Of a stretch of 6,613 nucleotides of DNA, positions 5,092 through 6,613 are shown one piece after another (the first letter of the stretch is position 1; each line of letters begins with the position of its first letter). Location of the stretch: contig CAZFRR010000007.1 of the NCBI GenBank assembly GCA_964521405.1, positions 1-6,613 of the forward strand. Direction: 5' to 3'. Both the position numbers and the translations under genes were made by a program. The notes under the pieces are model-generated. The model saw nothing but the letters and a program-made list of their open reading frames with translations. It made no database searches and was not told the origin of the DNA. Origin of the DNA: SG8-41 sp964521405. Its GTDB lineage: Bacteria; Pseudomonadota; Gammaproteobacteria; Burkholderiales; SG8-41.

Positions 5092-6067
5092 CTCTGATCA
5101 CCTTCGCCCATTTTTTCGTGTCATCGCGTATTCTCTGCGCCATCTGCTGCGGCGTGGCTGCTATCACTTCGTAGCCGAGCAGCGCAAGGCGCTCGCGCAC
5201 GTCGGCCTGTTGCAATGGGCGGGCGAACCCCTCGTGCAGGCGGGTGATGACCGGGCGCGGCGTCCCGGCGGGTGCCGCCACCCCGAACCAGCTCTCGTAA
5301 CCGAAGCCGGGCACCCCTGCCTCGGCGATCGTCGGCAGCTCCGGCGCGAGCGCGGAACGAGCGGGGTTCGCCACCCCGAGCACCCGCGCCTTGCCCGATT
5401 TCGCCAGGGGCAGCCCGGTCGTCATGCCGATCAGCATCGTCTGCACCTCGCCCCCCAGCATGGCGTTCACCGACAGGGCGCTGCCCTTGAACGGCACGTG
5501 CACGATATTCACGCCCGCCACGGTCTTCAACAATTCCATGCCGAGATGGAAGGCGCTGCCGTTGCCGGAGGACGCGTAATTCAGCCGGCCGGGCTGCGCT
5601 CTTGCGAGCGCGATCAGTTCCTTCACCGTCGTTGCGGGGAGCGACGGGTGCACCAGCAGGACGTGCGGCGTCATCACGGTGACAGTGACCGGCGCGAAAT
5701 CGCGCAGCGTGTCGTACGGCGCTTTCGGAAACATCGAGGGGTTGACCGAGAAGGTGGAGTTGGTGCCGAACAGCAGCGTGTAGCCGTCGGGCGCCGATTT
5801 CACCACGATTTCCGCGGCGATCATGCCGGAGGCGCCGGCGCGATTATCGATCACCACCGACTGGCCGAGCTGCTCGGCGAGTTTCGCTCCGAGCACGCGC
5901 GCCTGGGTGTCGTTGGCGCCGCCCGGGGGCGAGGTGACGAGGAAGCGGATCGGGCGCACCGGGTAGTTTTGCGCGACCGCGTTCGGGACCGCCATCACGC
6001 TTGCCAGCGCGGTGGTGGTTGCAATCACCGCGGCGCGCAAAACAAATAATGAATAGCGATTTATCAC
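5069..6067 (-). CDS. Bug/TctC-family periplasmic substrate-binding protein (protein D)
   Basis: Complete, 332 aa from GTG 6065-6067. The signal peptide spans residues 1-33 (basic MINRYSLFVLR, a hydrophobic Ala/Val core, then PNAVAQ), so the mature protein begins at about NYPVRPIRFLVTSPPGGAND (34-53). Other hallmarks are LGQSVVIDNRAGASGMIAAEI (68-88), APDGYTLLFGTNSTFSVNP, LNYASSGNGSAFHLGMELLK, IVHVPFKGSALSVNAMLGGEV, LPTIAEAGVPGFGYESWFGVAAPAGTP and a C-terminal helix with KKWAKVI. It keeps the usual PPGG loop, unlike proteins B and C. No clear ribosome-binding site precedes the GTG; TTG (codon 10) or GTG (codon 13) would shorten the signal peptide too far. It converges on the SDR and lies downstream of the TPP-enzyme gene on the same strand, with a hairpin between them. 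Confidence 0.92.
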   Translation of the reverse strand: MINRYSLFVLRAAVIATTTALASVMAVPNAVAQNYPVRPIRFLVTSPPGGANDTQARVLGAKLAEQLGQSVVIDNRAGASGMIAAEIVVKSAPDGYTLLFGTNSTFSVNPSMFPKAPYDTLRDFAPVTVTVMTPHVLLVHPSLPATTVKELIALARAQPGRLNYASSGNGSAFHLGMELLKTVAGVNIVHVPFKGSALSVNAMLGGEVQTMLIGMTTGLPLAKSGKARVLGVANPARSALAPELPTIAEAGVPGFGYESWFGVAAPAGTPRPVITRLHEGFARPLQQADVRERLALLGYEVIAATPQQMAQRIRDDTKKWAKVIRDSGATPE

Positions 6068-6128
6068 CCGGAGCCGTGCCTAACTGGTCAGATTCCGCTC
6101 TTGCCAAATTTCGGAGCGGTCTTCATTA

Positions 6129-6162
6129 AGGATTTCGCCGGACCGCAATCCGGCGAAATCCT
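6129..6162 (-). other. Perfect 14-bp hairpin touching the stop codon of the TPP-enzyme gene
   Basis: AGGATTTCGCCGGA (6129-6142) is the exact reverse complement of 6149-6162, with a 6-base loop. On the minus strand the stem begins within the TAG stop (6161-6163). No T-run follows (TAATGAAG), so an intrinsic terminator is doubtful. It may be an mRNA stability or factor-dependent termination element between this gene and Bug protein D. The stretch 6068-6128 beyond it shows no clear promoter. Confidence 0.65.
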
Positions 6163-6613
6163 AAACTTTGCGCGTGCGCTCCTGCGCGATGCGGATGGGC
6201 GGAATCCACGGCTTCTCCGCCCACGCCACGCCGACGCGCGCCACCTGCGCGTCGATCAGATAAGGCTTGCCCTCCACCGTGGCTTTGCGCGCCCGCGCCA
6301 GCGCTGCGCGCAGTTGCTCGGCGGAGTGCACGACTTCGCCGTCCACGCCGAAGCCTTTGGCGATTTGCGCCATGTTCATATCCGGGCTGCCGAGATAGTC
6401 GTGATAGAACTGGCCAGTCTGGACCATGCGCCCGCCGGGGGTCTTGTCGATGACGCGGCTGTGCGGGCCGGAATAGGCGTGATTGTTGTAGACGACGGTG
6501 ATCACCGGCAGTTCCAGCCGCGCCATGTTCCAGAGCGCGGTGGGGCCGAAGACGAACGAGCCGTCGCCGACCAGGCAGATCACCTGCTGGTTGGGGCGCG
6601 CGAGCTTCACGCC
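6161..6613 (-). CDS. Thiamine-diphosphate-dependent enzyme, C-terminal TPP-binding domain only
   Basis: The frame enters from the right edge with no start in view and ends at TAG 6161-6163; about 150 residues are visible. The TPP/Mg signature is complete: GDGSF, then 23 residues, then NNHAYS, where the Asp of GDG and the NN bind Mg and diphosphate. ALWNMARLELPVITVVYNN is the usual helix-strand between them. The tail has FYHDYLGSPDMNMAQIAKGFGVDGEVV, then an Ala-rich helix and KPYLIDAQVAR, as in acetolactate synthase, benzoylformate decarboxylase and related enzymes. These cleave or join 2-oxo acids. Which of them this is cannot be decided without the N-terminal and middle domains. It lies upstream of Bug protein D on the same strand, so the two may share a catabolic role. 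Confidence 0.9.
   Translation of the reverse strand, partial: GVKLARPNQQVICLVGDGSFVFGPTALWNMARLELPVITVVYNNHAYSGPHSRVIDKTPGGRMVQTGQFYHDYLGSPDMNMAQIAKGFGVDGEVVHSAEQLRAALARARKATVEGKPYLIDAQVARVGVAWAEKPWIPPIRIAQERTRKV

Overview
The window looks like a GC-rich betaproteobacterium, most likely Burkholderiales. The main evidence is four genes for periplasmic substrate-binding proteins of the Bug/TctC family in 6.6 kb, with no membrane partners (TctA/TctB) in view. That solitary expansion is characteristic of Bordetella, Cupriavidus, Variovorax and relatives. This is inferred from gene content; no search was run.

Layout. A leftward (minus-strand) series runs from about 3768 to the left edge: Bug protein C (2803-3768), Bug protein B (1593-2546), a class II aldolase/adducin-family protein (818-1534), a DUF2237 protein (312-695) and the N-terminus of Bug protein A (1-229, cut by the window edge). 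Divergent from it is a rightward short-chain dehydrogenase/reductase (SDR, 4075-4821) with a plausible promoter and a convincing intrinsic terminator. Converging on the SDR from the right is Bug protein D (5069-6067). Upstream of that is the C-terminal TPP-binding part of a thiamine-diphosphate enzyme (6161-6613, cut by the right edge).

How the genes might work together. Bug proteins capture small organic acids or related compounds in the periplasm. An SDR, a class II aldolase-like enzyme and an acetolactate-synthase/benzoylformate-decarboxylase-type TPP enzyme nearby fit a catabolic island for hydroxy-, oxo- or aromatic acids. No specific substrate can be assigned. The SDR is unusual because the Ser and Tyr of the classical active site are both replaced.

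The most striking non-coding signal is between the genes. Several intergenic spaces carry short tandem arrays with a strict 7-nt period. The units differ between loci (GAACACG, GTTCAAG, GAATGAT, GAATGAG, GGATGAA). Arrays often begin in or within a few bases of the upstream gene's stop codon, and three pairs face each other as inverted repeats. In the largest array a GAAC tetranucleotide is invariant across 21 consecutive units while the other three positions vary. A separate GC-rich element of hairpin-forming modules fills much of the divergent intergenic region and creates a spurious 69-codon open extension of Bug protein C.
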